Shown in pieces: positions 21,301 through 33,795 of a DNA stretch of 64,000 bases. A program made the translations under genes and the position numbers. This DNA comes from Galbula dea (taxonomy: Eukaryota > Chordata > Aves > Piciformes > Galbulidae), in contig VWZX01006417.1 of assembly GCA_013399015.1 (NCBI GenBank), positions 755,316-819,315 of the forward strand, in the 5' to 3' direction. The number at the start of each line of letters is the position of its first letter. The stretch's first letter is position 1. The notes under the pieces were generated by a model. That model saw nothing but the letters and a program-made list of their open reading frames with translations, was not told the DNA's origin and made no database searches.

Positions 21301-24300
21301 ACTTTTTCAGTTGGAAGGAAGATGGAATAGCAGAAGCTTCAGATTTGGGGGGACTAATTTGTTTCATGTAGTCTCTGAGCTATCAAATGTGACTGAAACA
21401 GTTGGGTTTTTAAATCACTTTTCTGATTTTAAAGAAGGAATCCAGCTTACTGTGGGCTTCCATGTTTTCAGATCTATGTATGCTATATTAGGACACAACC
21501 ATAAAGAGGAAAATTGGTTAAGACTACTTGAATGAGCTTAAGAGTCCTTGGAGCAGTTGAATGAGCTTAAGACTCTTTGGAGCAGTGTTTCAGATGTGCA
21601 AGCTTCCCCAGCACTTGTCTACAGCAATTTAACCCAGTGGCTCCAACAAAAACCAGGCAAGTTTAGACAAGTTAAAGATCTTGCTTAGCAATACTGAAAC
21701 CAAAAAAAAAAGGGAACATAACTGTTTTGTAATCAAAATCAACTTGACTGTGCATCCAAACTCCCTCCCAACATGCAGGCATTCATTTCTCTCAGGATCC
21801 ACTCCTGAGTACCCTGCAATTCCTCATCATTCTCATTCATGTAAATTAAAATGATGCCTCCAGATCTGGAATAAACTGCCCCTTCTGCTGCCCAATAGCT
21901 CCTGCTATCAGGAGAGATACATAATAGCAGTTTAACATTAAACAAGCTTTCAGTTTCTCTCTTACTTACAATTCACAACGGCAATGTTTATACCTCTTCC
22001 AACATTACCCTTCTCTTTGCTTATGAGCCTGGAATTGAAATAAATACAGCATCAACAGAATGCACTCAGCCAGAAGCTCTGATCTAAAGCTGTATTTACC
22101 ACTTTTCAGGCACTTTCCTGATGTTCTTGTTTCCTCCAGTTCTTTAATTTGAGACTTTGTAGCTAACAAGAGCTATGGCTCAAAAATCCTGCACGTTATA
22201 GCAGTCTCTTTTCTTCAGTGATGCACAAAGAGCCTTTCAAAATGAGCCAGATCAAGAAAGTACTTCATACAAAGACAGCCAAAAAGATAGAGTAGAAATA
22301 AAACCCCACAGGATAAAGTGTGGGTTTGTGGCTCTATTGCATGGACTGTATCCACACAAAGGATCACTGCAAGGCTTTGAAGTCACTCTGCTTGGCCAGT
22401 TTGAAAAGCCATGAAGAATCTGGCTTTCAGAAGCTCTTGACCATTCAACATGCTGCAAACTGGCAATCCCACAGCATGAAAATTAAAAGTCACACTTGAA
22501 ACTACCAGTTGAGTGCAGCTGATGTAGAGGAACAAAGAAAATAACTTTAGATGAGGCATTAAAAAAAAGGAAAAGAGAGAAGAAATGTCAAGTATATCCT
22601 GAAGTTTAGCACCAGGAGCTCCCTGACCCAAACTGGACCACCCTTCTTCTCACTGCAAAGCAGAGCTTTAAAGTGAGCCTGGTACTTACAGCTCATCCTC
22701 AAAACAAATCTTAGCCAGCTTTCCTTTGCCACCACCACTAAGAATCCGGTAGGCATAGTTCCCAGGCAAGCAGGGAGACCAGTGATCACACTTCTGCCTT
22801 TTTGGGGCTGGGGCTACAACAACAAAGAGAAGAAAATGTTTTCTTGGATGCTGCAGAAACAAGTTCTGCATGGAAGGAATCACTTAATGCCAACATGCTG
22901 ACTGGATGATCTTCTGAGGTCCCTTCCAACTCCTAACATTCTGTCATTCTGCAAAGGAAGCCAACCCTGCAAGTTTGCCAGCATTATGGCAACACTACCA
23001 GAGATTTGCCTGGCCTTTAAGCTATCCCTGACTTGCAAACAGCAACTGGGACCAAAAGCAAGCTTACAGAGGGGAAAATGCCCAAGGTAGTATGATCTGA
23101 TTTGAATCTAGAGTTATTAATTTGGGCTACTTAATGGAACAGGAAACAAAGGCTAGAGGCATGAAGAATTCCTACCAGCAGGTTGAAGTTAATGGCTCTC
23201 ATTCTCCTTTTAAACCTTTTTGATGATGCTAACATAGTCACAGAAAGAGAGAAATGTACACATTAGGCCACCTAGTCAAATTAGAGGCAATAATGAGATT
23301 TAACCAGAGAGTTTGGTTAGGGATTCAATATGATTAGGAGTAAAATACATGAGACAGAACCAAAGCTGCAGCTTTCTCTTTATACACCAGCAAATCAATA
23401 AGTTTTCTCATATTATTAGTCAATTAAACTGCATTTGCATGCTGTTAAATACAGGCTGAAATTGTGTTTCTTCAATGACAGGAGTGTAAGAAACAGTTCA
23501 GACTTGGAATAATTAACTTTACACAGCCAACTACACACCAATCATTTATTGGCTCATAAGCCATTTACCATTTAGCATGTAAATATAAAACATTTGATAC
23601 AGGATGAAGGAGAAACAAAAATTAAGAAGAAATGCAACTACCCACCTCTCAACACTGGTTTCTTCCCAATGTCTTGAAGCTTAGCAATAGATGTTGATAA
23701 TGTCTCTTTGAGTATGAGATCAGCACATAAGGATCCCAGGTAGACAGCAGCCAAAGATGTCACCAGGAGCCCTGCTAATTTCACAAGATCTGCCAAGGAA
23801 AATAAAGCAACAGGGTGAAAATGCCAGAGACATAAACATGTGTGCAGAGCAACACACAACAAATCTTCTATTTCCAGTGGCACTGTTCCACAGATTGGCT
23901 ATTTTCTCTCTGAGCTGCTGTGTTAACCAGAGTCCTCAGAGATGTGGCAAGAGAGTATTTGTGGCATTCCACCTCTGACAGACCCTCCCCAGGCTCCCCT
24001 CAATTCACCCCTATAAGACCCCAAGGAAAGTTCAACTTAATCCTAGCAGGATTTTGACTCTGGAAAGCAAGCACCAGATACAACCCATGACTACACAGGT
24101 AGCATGCAGTTACTATTGATTTTCTGGGATAAGCAGGCACTACAGGAATGGTTTAAAATGCCAAGCATGTAGGGAACTCCCTCCTCCCAGCCTTCTGACA
24201 AGCTGGGTAAAAATAACTACAGAAGGCCCAAATAATTTCATTTAGACAGTGAGCTCTGACTCCATTCAAGCATGGCTAGAGTGACTCTGTCCCATCCTCT

Positions 24301-26633
24301 CAGTGATATCTCTGTTTCCATGTATTAGCAGCACATCTACACACTCTGAAATCAACAGGAGTCACCATTTTCCTGAGTATGAAGACATCTAAGAAAAATT
24401 CCACATTCCTCTTCTAGAGGAAATGCATTAGCTAGCAGTTATGGTGCTACATAAAAATCACACTGCAATTGTGAAATACTGATGGTTTTATGTCAAAAAC
24501 CACTTCCTGCTCTGTAGAGAAACATCTTTGAACATAACTCTATATTAAACTGCAAACCAAAAATGTTTAGTTTCATAGTCCTGGAAATCAAGGGCAGCAG
24601 AATCAATGTCCAAAAACATTCAGTATGTTCACTTTGCCAACCTGCTAGAAAATACTGTGTATTACCTAGCCTAAATCTTCCTTATAACAACTTTACCTCA
24701 GGAACATATTCCTTTCTTTCTTGGAAATGCCTTTTATAAATACTAAGATTCCTGCCCTACCCCTTCTCTAGAATAAGCCCAAACTGATCCTTGTTCTCCT
24801 CAGGTCCTGTTTTGCAGGTCCTACCACTCTCCTGTGCATTCTGCCCAACTGGGCTGTGTCTTTTACTGCACAACAGCCACATTCAGACCAACACAGACAT
24901 TTTCAGGGCTCTACTTCTGGTTTTTCATGCCAGAAGGAAGTTTGAGTGTTCTTCATACAAGTAGATTTATTGCTTTAGGTTCCATTCATAAACCACACTA
25001 AAGACCTGATTTTTCTTCCTGCAAAGATTTCACCTCTCCAGCTACTCCCTAGCCTGTATCTGGACCTAGCTTTAAAAATAAAAAGCCTAACAAAGCAGTG
25101 CAGAAAATGCAGATTAGTAAAGCTAACACTGAGGACTACTGTCACCTAACCTCCTCTTTCTTTATGATAACAGGAGCAACAAGTGGCCATCCCTGACCCA
25201 GCCATCCTTCATGGATCAACCAGAGCTGTGCTCCAGCCCCTGAAGCTCATTTCTTGCATCAGAAAAAAAAAAACAAACAGAAAAAAAAGAGGGGAAAAAA
25301 AAGAGAGACAGGAAAAAAAAGAGGGAGAAAAAAAGGGAAAAAATACAGAAGAAAAAGGGGGAGAAAGAAAGGGAAAAATAGGGAGGCCAGTTAACCATTT
25401 TCAGCTACTGCTCTGAGCTCTTACAATGTTCTGTATCAGTGTATTTAGAAGTCCTAAGCATGTGCATTTGTGTGCCTAAAAGGAAGATAGGATGCTGTGA
25501 GAAACTGACTATATTGTCATCAAAGGATGGCCAAAGGAACATTACAGATCTTCAGAGAGAAACACATTTCCCAGCTATTAGTTTAGTCTGAGAGAAATGG
25601 TTCACCCCAGCACTTGTAGTGCTGCAAATCTGCACTAAACTGGAATATTACCTTCATGCTGGGAATGCAAACATGAACGCTGACAGAGGGGGAAGCTGCA
25701 GGAAGCAAACAGAATGAAACTTACTCCCTTTGCTTCCTTTTGAATATTAAGACAAATACCAGATTTCCATATAAAATATATTGAATTTCTAAAGGAGGTC
25801 AAGTGACAAGTTTCAGAGACAAAAGCCAGGGATAATTTCAGTGGCAACGACAAGAAGTTAAGACAAACCCCCAGGAATAATTAAGTGAAAACTACACCAA
25901 GTTTATTTAAAGATTTCAGGGACGGAGGGACTGCACTGAGCTTGTCTGCTGCTGGGTCCTTCTGGGTCTCTTAGGCTCCCTGAGGTTACACACCCTGCAC
26001 ATCTATCCTCTTTTATGAGTACACACAATCACAGAGTCATGAAGGTTGGAAGAGACCTCGAAGAGCATCAAGTCCAACCATCAACCTAGCACCACCATGC
26101 CACAAACCCATGGCCCTGAGGACCACCCCTATAACCTGCACAGACACCCACAAAACCCTACACACCAGCAGCTAAGCTCAACAGAACAAACCTAACCACA
26201 CCACCTTTTTTTTTGCTATAAAAACCCAACAAAACCAAACCAACCACAAGAAAAACAAACCAACCAACCCGAAGCAACCAACCAAAAAGATACAAAACTC
26301 CACAAAATAAATCAAAACACAAACACCCCACACTTAAGAGTAAAGCTTAAATGACTCCAAGATAAAAAAAACCAAGGCATCGATCCCTCTTCAGCCGTCG
26401 CCCTGTGCTCAGAGTCACGAAGCCCAGCTTCGGGCCCTGCTCGTTTCTCTCCCACGGCGGAGAGGAGCCCTCGGCTGGAGCGGCCAAGCTCCGGGACACC
26501 CACCGGAGGAGGGCGCAAGGAAGGAGCCAGGCACCGGCTGCCTCGTCGAGAGCACGGGGCAACGGCCTCGGAGCCTCCGCGCCGCCCTCCTCCCACGGCG
26601 GGGCTGCTACTCACATTGCCTGTTCAGCCCCAT
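18261..26633 (-). CDS. FAM3B: FAM3B (PANDER) secreted cytokine-like protein, complete CDS, 8 exons
   Basis: FAM3 family member with the four-helix-free FAM3/ILEI beta fold; in mammals it is co-secreted with insulin and acts in glucose and lipid control. CDS = complement(join(18261..18350,19195..19327,20040..20127,21119..21169,21970..22028,22690..22813,23646..23789,26615..26633)), 708 nt, 235 residues plus stop, the same length as human FAM3B. Residues 1-30 (MGLNRQYLVKLAGLLVTSLA...) form a signal peptide or anchor. Core matches: APAPKRQKCDHWSPC, YAYRILSGGG, KICFEDEL, GRGINIAVVN, FFDMWEG, MVTHDDGST, LGSKEIWNMKFRSSW, IAAKG, and the tail NRYSGWPAEIQIEGCIP. All splice phases agree. Bird-specific function is inferred. 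Confidence 0.96.
19195..19327 (-). CDS. FAM3B: FAM3B exon 7
   Basis: LKNDAKKLVEELGSKEIWNM then KFRSSWAFIAAKGFKLPD, the LGS..I.....RSSW.F...KG family block. Acceptor tttttgtag, donor aaag|gtcagg (non-A at +3, weak); ends in phase 0. Confidence 0.95.
20040..20127 (-). CDS. FAM3B: FAM3B exon 6
   Basis: HSGEMMTFIKNAPEGSLLLM and VTHDDGST, the family (M/V)(A/V)(T/S)YDD(G/P) region with Tyr replaced by His. Acceptor attcaacag, donor ccag|gtgagc; ends in phase 2. Confidence 0.94.
21119..21169 (-). CDS. FAM3B: FAM3B exon 5 (51 nt)
   Basis: Encodes YKTGKATSTRFFDMWEG. FDMW is the pattern of FAM3A/C; human FAM3B has FDMY. Acceptor taattccag, donor ggag|gtaggg (weaker at +5). Its phase and length are the only ones that join exons 4 and 6. 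Confidence 0.92.
21528..21585. repeat. 29-bp tandem duplication
   Basis: Two adjacent copies starting ttgaatgagcttaaga and ending ttggagcag, two mismatches, in FAM3B intron 4. Confidence 0.93.
21970..22028 (-). CDS. FAM3B: FAM3B exon 4
   Basis: LISKEKGNVGRGINIAVVN, matching the family GRGIN(I/V) strand. Acceptor caattccag, donor aatt|gtaagt; ends in phase 1. Confidence 0.94.
22690..22813 (-). CDS. FAM3B: FAM3B exon 3
   Basis: Most conserved block: PKRQKCDHWSPC and YAYRILSGGGKGKLAKICF, with the family disulfide cysteines. Acceptor gttgttgtag, donor agct|gtaagt; ends in phase 2. Confidence 0.96.
22900..22953 (+). mobile_element. CR1 3' terminal remnant
   Basis: FAM3B intron 2. Plus-sense tail ctggatgatcttctgaggtc then ccttccaactcc...attctgtcattctg, the canonical CR1 3' terminus with its degenerate octamer. 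Confidence 0.65.
23646..23789 (-). CDS. FAM3B: FAM3B exon 2, signal peptide
   Basis: YLVKLAGLLVTSLAAVYLG gives the hydrophobic signal or anchor, then the variable linker to KKPVLR. Acceptor ccttggcag, donor agag|gtgggt; phase 1 to 1. Confidence 0.93.
25261..25385 (+). repeat. A/G-rich tract
   Basis: Runs of gggaaaaaaaagagagacag type sequence, almost pure purine on the plus strand. Confidence 0.8.
26028..26140 (-). mobile_element. CR1 LINE 3' fragment
   Basis: FAM3B intron 1, about 475 bases from exon 1. Antisense copy (gagtcatgaaggttggaag, accaccatgccacaaaccca) followed by a long A/C-rich tract. Confidence 0.8.
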
Positions 26634-26920
26634 GACTCGGGACGGGGGACAGGGAGAGGGCTGTCAGCCCTTCTCACCCTCTTCGTCCTCCTCTTCCTCT
26701 CGTCTCTTTCTCTCTCTCGCCTTGGCCAGCAGCCCGCGGGAGGGTGCGGGAAGGGGAGCGGCCACCTGTCAGCACGGCACCGCCTCGCTGCCGAGGGTAA
26801 TCTCCTCTGATGGAGAAGTCACGGATGGTCGCCGGGGGAGGTCCTGGCGCCGCTATTGCCCAGGGGAGCCGCGGGGCATCTCAGGGCAGGCTAGGTCCGG
26901 ATGGCCACAGCCACGGTGCG
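26390..26920 (-). promoter_or_regulatory. CpG-rich promoter region of FAM3B
   Basis: The longest CpG-dense stretch in the window (cggcggagaggagccctcgg, gggcaacggcctcggagcct, ccgcgggagg...), in an otherwise AT-rich background. It spans the FAM3B start codon and continues upstream. TSS not placed. Confidence 0.8.
26615..26633 (-). CDS. FAM3B: FAM3B exon 1 (start codon)
   Basis: Coding part is only 19 nt: MGLNRQ plus one base. ATG at 26631-26633 in context gagtcATGg; donor caat|gtgagt. Upstream 5' UTR lies in the CpG-rich block to the right; its start is not visible. Confidence 0.85.
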
Positions 26921-26962
26921 GGGTGGTTCAGCTTCCTGGCTGCACTGCTGTTTGCTGGTGTT

Positions 26963-27470
26963 ACAGAATCACGAAGGTTGGAAGAGACCTCCAAGACCTA
27001 GCAGCAACCTAGCACCACCAGGGCACTGAACCATGGCCCTAAGGACCACAGCTAGATGTTGTTTGAACCCCTCCAGGAATGGTGGCTCCACCACCTGGGC
27101 CAATGCCTAACAACTCTTGCTGGGAAGAAATTGTTCCTGATCTCCAATCTAAACCTCTCCTGGTGCACCTTGAGGCCATTGCCTCTTGTCCTCTCACTGG
27201 TAACTTGGCAAAAAACACTTGACTCCCATCTCACTCCGACCTCCCTTAAGGTAGCTGTAAAGAGAGCTAAGGTCTCCCCTGAGCTTCCTCTTCCTCAGCC
27301 TAACCAACTCCAGTTCCCTCAGCCACTTCTCATAACTCTTGTGCTCAAGACTCTTCACCAGCTTTGTTGCCCATCTTTGAACACACTCCAAGAACTCAAA
27401 GTCCTTCTCACAGGGAGGGGCCCCAAACTGAACACAGTATTCCAGGCTTTTGTGTTTTAGTAACATCCAG
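26963..27470 (-). mobile_element. CR1 LINE 3' fragment upstream of FAM3B
   Basis: About 500 bases, one of the longest single copies here, with landmarks from the 3' tail (atcacgaaggttggaagaga) to the region after tctcctgagcttcctcttcc. It begins about 330 bases upstream of the FAM3B start and so may bound its promoter. Confidence 0.88.
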
Positions 27471-27617
27471 TTTCCAACATGCTCTGGTTGCTAGGTGTTT
27501 GCAGGACAGCGTGGGCACTGCCCCTGGGCAGTGGTCAGCCCTGAGTCTGAACCAAGGAAATTACAGCTCACATCAAGGACAGCTTCTAAAGGCTGAAGTA
27601 GCCACTCAAACACATCT

Positions 27618-28805
27618 AGGAAACTGAGCTGAAGACTCCAAGTTGGGCAAAACCAGACTAAGGAAGCTATGTGATTTCATTTTGAAAATAGCCCAGACTA
27701 CACTGTGAATTAGTATTTGCCCTTAAAACTCTCTGATTTAGTTTCCATTAAGCTTCTTTGTTCCCCCTGCCTCTACTGATGCACAGAAATGATGTTTAGT
27801 TCAGCAAACTGATGAAAAATATCCTGCAGGAGGGCACATAAAGGGCTGCAGCCAGACTAGGGCTTTTGCCTTCCTCTCAGGACACCCATGAAAGCTATAA
27901 ACGTTTCCAGTCCCTGGAGAAGAGACATTTCTTGTCCTCATCTGTGAGTGGCATATTATAGTATCCTATAAATTACAGGGAAAACCTGAGGGAGTCATTG
28001 CTGCTGGTTATTTTCAAACATACTGGAGCTTGCAAATGAAAAGCAACATCCAGTAAAAGCTAGGCCTGTGAATAATTAAAGCAGCAACGTGGGACAAATT
28101 AACTCTAAAAATAAAAAGCACAGGACAAAAAGGAAAAGAAGTTATGAGTGGCCAAGAGAAAGTGAAGGACAACACTGTTCTGGCTTACTGTTCCAAATAT
28201 GCAATTATTTCTGCAGGAACTGTTACCCTGCACTTCAGAAAATGATGTCTGTGCTAACAAATAATTGGGAAGACTGAAAAGTGCCTTTCTAGCCTTTAAA
28301 GTAAAAAGAATGTATCTTGAAACCCAAAATGCTACAGTTCATGGGAGCCAAATGACAAATGTTGTGCTTCTATTAAAAGGAAGGCAAATTAACTAGGACT
28401 CAGGATAATTTAATTCTGCAGTCAATGTATTCATGAGCATTGGTGGGTCACAGACTCCACAGACAAACATTTTAAGCCCCTAGGAGCTTGGTCACCACCT
28501 CAACACCATACTGTGACACACATCCCACCCCTAGCTATCAAGGTCTACTCCATAGCTGCCAATTACCCACCAGAAGAAAAAGTTGGAGGTTACTTCATTT
28601 TTATGACTGCCTGCACTACATTGAGCTACACCCAGGCATTGGCTACAAAACCAGGCAGCACAGGAATTGGTTTGCTTGCCTGCCAAAGCCCAGGGGTACA
28701 GTGGTCTCCAGCTGAGGGGATTTTAAATACCAAAGACTAGGAAAACCTAAGGAAACTGAGCTGAAGTCCCCCAAGTTGAGCAAAACCAGGCCAAGGAAGC
28801 TATGT
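27618..28805. repeat. Direct repeat pair of about 55 bp, 1.13 kb apart
   Basis: 27618-27672 and 28750-28805 share aggaaactgagctgaag, caagttg.gcaaaaccag and aaggaagctatgt, with a few mismatches and one 1-base indel. Flanks do not match. Not a recognised CR1 landmark; possibly another dispersed repeat. Confidence 0.7.
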
Positions 28806-31175
28806 TTGGCTTCAGGTATCTCAGTTTTGTGTCTGCAAAAGAAAAGCAATACTGTTCTTTCTTTAGTAATCAATCAAAGATGCAGAACACTTTTGAACTG
28901 TCATTTCAGTTCTTGTGCTGCAACCATTCATTCTGTAACTGGAAAGCTCAGAGAATAAACTTTCAAAACATTAATCTTGGCTCTCAATGCTCATGAGGCT
29001 GCAAGACACTTTGGTGATAAGCAGCACAGGATATCTGCTCAGGAAACAAATGACTCTTGCAGGGGGAATGTACCTACACAATGCTTGTGTGTTCATCTTG
29101 TTTTACCATCACAGAAGCCACAGTCCTTAGAGAGAGCTCATGGGCATGTGCACAGGCTGCAGAATTACAGCAGAACAGGTCTCTGCTTGCTCTTTAAGTC
29201 ACTGTACTTCCACAGGTATTTTCTGCATCCACCCCAATGGCTACTAAATTAGCCAAAGGTCCATTTCAGTCCTTGTAGCTATTTAATTGGTGTGGGTTTT
29301 GCACATTCACATATCACCAACAATGTATTTTTAATCCTGCTAAGGTCAAATAATGTAATGACTTAGAAGGGAGGTAAAGTTCATATGGCAGAGAAGGAAT
29401 ATTAGACCAAATCTTTGCTTGTAGAAGTCACAAAGATTTCAAGGGCTACTAGAAAAACTAGACCAACTACATAACATATGCAACTGATGGCTAAGTTCAC
29501 TAATTTCCCCCAAGAACTGGGACTAATAAGAACACAGACATGGACAATAGGGGTGGCAGTGTGGAAGAACAGTTCATTAAGCTGCTGTAATTCAGCCCTG
29601 CCTCACTATGTGCCTGTGCCCATCATTCAGGTAGAACCTCAATATCCTGAATTGGAGTAGCCTAAAGAGTAATGTGGAGAAAGAGGGACTTAAATGTATA
29701 CCTTAATGAAATTCTTTTTTTTTTCCTTAAATCCTCTAGTATAACTTAAATGGTTTTTTGAAACCCAGGAGCAAACAGTCAGAAGATGATGACAGCTTTT
29801 AGATAGATTCTCTTGTGGCTACATGAAAATCTTAACACCTTCCCACCAGGTGAGCAAAAATCAATCATACAACAGAAGGCAAAAGGTAAACAATGATTAG
29901 TTCCATTTGAAAAGCTGAAAAAGAATAAAAGCTAGTGAGCCTGGCTCCCAGGACATAGCTGGCCTGCTGGAAACCACAAAGGTGGGGCATATTTGTCTGG
30001 TTTTCTTATGCTTTGTTAATCTAGAGATAGACAAGGAATTTATATTTAGTTGCACTTCATCCAGATAGGTGATGTTGCCAGGCAGAGTTTCCTCAGTGCT
30101 GGCAGCAATAGCTTAATATATTATGGACCCAAATTTAGTCACCTCTGATAGGTTGCAACCCAGACTTCAGAAGATGAGGGCAAGGGAAAGAGGGAAGAGC
30201 ACAATGAGAGAGAGAGGAAAATCCTTCTATTAAGTGCTGGACATTTTCATATGGCTTTGCACACAATCCTATAGGATTGTTCTTGTCTGTGTCCTTGAAA
30301 TGCTGCTGTCAGCACAGTCATTAGCCCTCCAGGTCCCTATTGGCACAGACCCTGGGCAATACCACATGGACTACAGCCAAGTCTGGATGGAAACAATTCT
30401 GCAAGCCCACTCAAACAAGGAGAGATTTACCAGAGGAAGCTGGATTGGCAAGATCCCTGCTCTCAGCATTTGTAGTTTGATGTCATCCCATGGTATGTCC
30501 TGGAGCTCTTCCCTCGTTCATTCTGCCAACATCAGCTCCATCAGCAGGAATCCAGGCTGATGTCACTGTGGCAGGCTCAGGTCACTCAGAGGTGATGCTG
30601 GAGTTCTAAAAGCACAACAAACCCCACAGTGAGTTGAGCTGAATTTCTTTCAGACCTATCTTCTAGATAGGGAGAAGAGAGGAAAAAAAAGGTGTCACCT
30701 TACCTGGGGGCCAGGATGGCAACAGATATGGGAAGTCACAGGGGGTTGGGACTTCAGGACAGCATGAGAAAAAGGTGGGGATAGGTTATTGGATGAAAGG
30801 GTATATATGTGCAGACCAGAAGACTGTAAAAGTACCTCAGCAGTTAAAAAATGAGTAAAAACATCAGCCTAGAGAATGTTCAAGGTGGATAATAAACACC
30901 AAATCTCACCCAGTAAGAATATGGAAAGCTGAAGTTAATGCCAAGTTTATGATTAAAAACCCAAGCAAAGGAAAAGTCAATAGTGTTGTTACACATGGTA
31001 TTTCAGAACAGTGCTGAGTGCATGAAAAAAAGCAGTTGGAGAGCCACAGTACCCTGGGTATTCATAAAAAATAGTTTTATCTGGGTAGCAACTCTAAAAA
31101 TCCACTATGCTATTTGTGCACACACTGGCAGCAGAGATTCTTGCAGTCTTTACAAGAAACTATTTCTTTGGACAT

Positions 31176-31575
31176 CATAGAATTGTCAGAGTTGGAAGGG
31201 ACCTCAAAGATCATCTAGTTCCAGCCCCCTTGCCTGCCAGGGACACCTCCCACCAGATCAAATCCAACTCCTGTCTATGCACAGGACAAGCCCAAAGTCA
31301 CCCCATGTGTCTAAGAGCATTGGCCAGCTGCTTCTGGAATTCCAGGAGAATTGGTGCCATGAGTGCATCCCTGGGGAGCCTGTCCCAATGCTCCACCACT
31401 CTCTGGGGGAAGAACCTTTGCTTAAGATCTAACCTGAACTCATGCCATTGCCCTGGGTCCTGTCACTGGTCACCAGAGAGAAGAGATCAGCTCCTGCCCC
31501 TCCTTCATCTCTGGTGAGGAAGTTCTAACCTACCATGAGGTCTCCCCTCAGTCTCCTCCCTGCTGAACAGACCAG
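31176..31575 (-). mobile_element. CR1 LINE 3' fragment
   Basis: Antisense: catagaattgtcagagttgg, tctaagagcattggccagct, ggtctcccctcagtctcctc. It belongs to the 6.9 kb subfamily and keeps the 3' terminal tail. Confidence 0.88.
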
Positions 31576-33675
31576 TCGTTTTCAGGTAGGCTATATAAAA
31601 TAAAACAACAATAAAAAAGGCAATTCCTTCTGACAGAATCGAAGCAAGACGCCAGCCTCTGCCGTCAAAGGGCTGCAATCTCTGCTCTGAAAAGCAAACC
31701 ATGGGCGCCACCTCCCGGGGTCCAAACCGCAGAGCACAGGAACCAACAACCTTCTGAGCTCTCCCAGGCTAAGAACCAACCCTCTGCGAGTGCCTGGCTG
31801 CCTTGGGGACAAGGACATTCAGTTGGTATGCCTATTGGATTCATCATTTAGGGCAGTAACAGCCCCAAATATTACTTGAATCCATCAGGAGCTGCATCTT
31901 CTCAAGTTAATGTTTGCTGTGCTTGGTTTCTATCAAATGCCAAAGTGAACAAGAAGTGGAAGGAAGAAGATGTCAGTTATTTGGGCATAAGCAGGAAAAA
32001 TCACCTTGGAGCTGAACTTTCCTCTCTCTTCCCCTCCCTGCAAGGTTCAGATGAGATCTAAAGCAGTTCTGCTGTCTTTGCACAGCTACAGCCAGAACTT
32101 AGACTGAAAAGTCACAAAGTAGTAGGAAGAATTTGGATGGATATAATTGATCAGCTTTGAAGTTCATCTTAACAGGATTTAAAGAGACACACAGAATTGG
32201 TTGAAAGAATTAATCATTTATTTTAAGCAGCATAAAATTTGATATTTTTTTCTTTTTTTTTACATACTGTTTATCTGAAAATGGCAAAACCTGAAAGTAT
32301 GAAGTATCAGTTTCTGGAAAATTCAGCAATGAGGCTTGGCAGGAAGTGGGATAGGCATCCTAATATCACCTGAAGACTGAATTAAAAAGACTATACCCCT
32401 ATTTCCAAAGTTTTGGTCCCATTTTCCTTTCAGTCCATGTTAAAAATATTGTCTGTTAAAAAAACCCCACCCAAAGAAGGTCAGGTGAAGAAGTGCCTCT
32501 ACAAGATGGACCCATTTCCTTCCACACTTCCTAATCAACTATCAAATAACAACTGATGTAGAGTTCAAGTCTCCAAAGAGTTCTGCACCTCCATAGAAAG
32601 CTGTCACCAAGCAATGTGAACTGCCTGTTTCAGATAAACCTTAGTTCAACACTCAGCCTTGCACAGTTTCTGCACACTCAGAGCACTGGCTAGCAAAGCA
32701 GCTGTTTCCAGGACACACTGCAGTAATCCATACCTTGATGCCTTCAAGAAATTGCCATTTGCCTGTTCAAGTTCCACTTCTTTCTGAGTCCTTTTTCCCT
32801 CCCCAAGCCAGACTATTCCAAAGGGCAGTGATGTTGCAAATAGATCCACTTAAAGCATACTTCTCTAACAAGACAGGAATAAACATACCCTTTCCTGGGT
32901 GGATAGGACTCTGGCAACATTTTCCTCTTCAAAGAGATGTGATGAGAAGGTGGTGGCAAACCATGTAGTTCATCCCAGTGGTTCTGCCTATCTACAGCAT
33001 TGCTGCAAAGCCAGAGCTGCTTGAGTTGCTCAACTGGAAACAGCAGAAGTGCCTCAGTCAGCAAGAAGAGCCAACACTCAGGAAGGATTCACTACAGCTG
33101 CTGATAGGACCAAAAAACATCATAGCTTCAAGGAAGGAGCTGTCATCTGCTTAGGGAATGGCACTAACACCCCCAGCTCCTTGTGGTTCTCCTCTCCACC
33201 TCGGGATTTCATAAGGACAGAGGAAAAGGAGAATGTAGAGACCAAGTGATGAGGTATTTCCAAGTGGGAAGTGACAGAGGTCTAAGGAATGTAGGCAAAC
33301 ACAAAAGAGCACCCAGAGAAATGGAGGGACTGCTGACACAGATCAGGCTTTGGCTCTGAAGTCTCCCCCTAATACAAATCTAAGCATTTTCAACCTATTT
33401 CCAAGTTCTAAAGCACTACAAACCACTCTAAAACATGTCTGTGAATGGTCCCCATTAAACACATATCTTTTTTTCTTAGAAGGTTACATTTTGGATGTGG
33501 AGGTCTTTAGCTTTTAGGAACTTTTTGGTCTTTTTTTTTTGGGGGGGAGGGGAGGGAATGAGAAGGTCAGAAGACAATCAGAAAATTCAGAAGCTTTATA
33601 GCCAGTAGCATAGCAGCTATCCTAAAATGCCTTGATTTTAAGTAATTATCATCAATTTTGGTTGTTTTTCCACAA

Positions 33676-33795
33676 AAGGAGAGTTGGTGCCATGAGTGCA
33701 TCCCTGGAGAGCCTGTTCCAATGCTCCACCACTCTCTGGGGGAAGAACTTTTGCCCAATATCTACCCTGACCCTCCCCTGGCACAGCTTCAGTAG
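33676..33795 (-). mobile_element. CR1 LINE fragment
   Basis: Middle part only (gagttggtgccatgagtgca, tgctccaccactctctgggg), lacking the 3' tail; same subfamily as the 6.9, 31.3 and 44.3 kb copies. Confidence 0.75.

Larger units (their letters stand above)
23790..26614 (-). other. FAM3B: FAM3B intron 1
   Basis: 2.8 kb. Contains an A/G-rich tract at 25261-25385, a CR1 3' fragment at 26.03 kb, and an A/C-rich stretch at 26200-26340. No further exon recognised. Confidence 0.75.
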
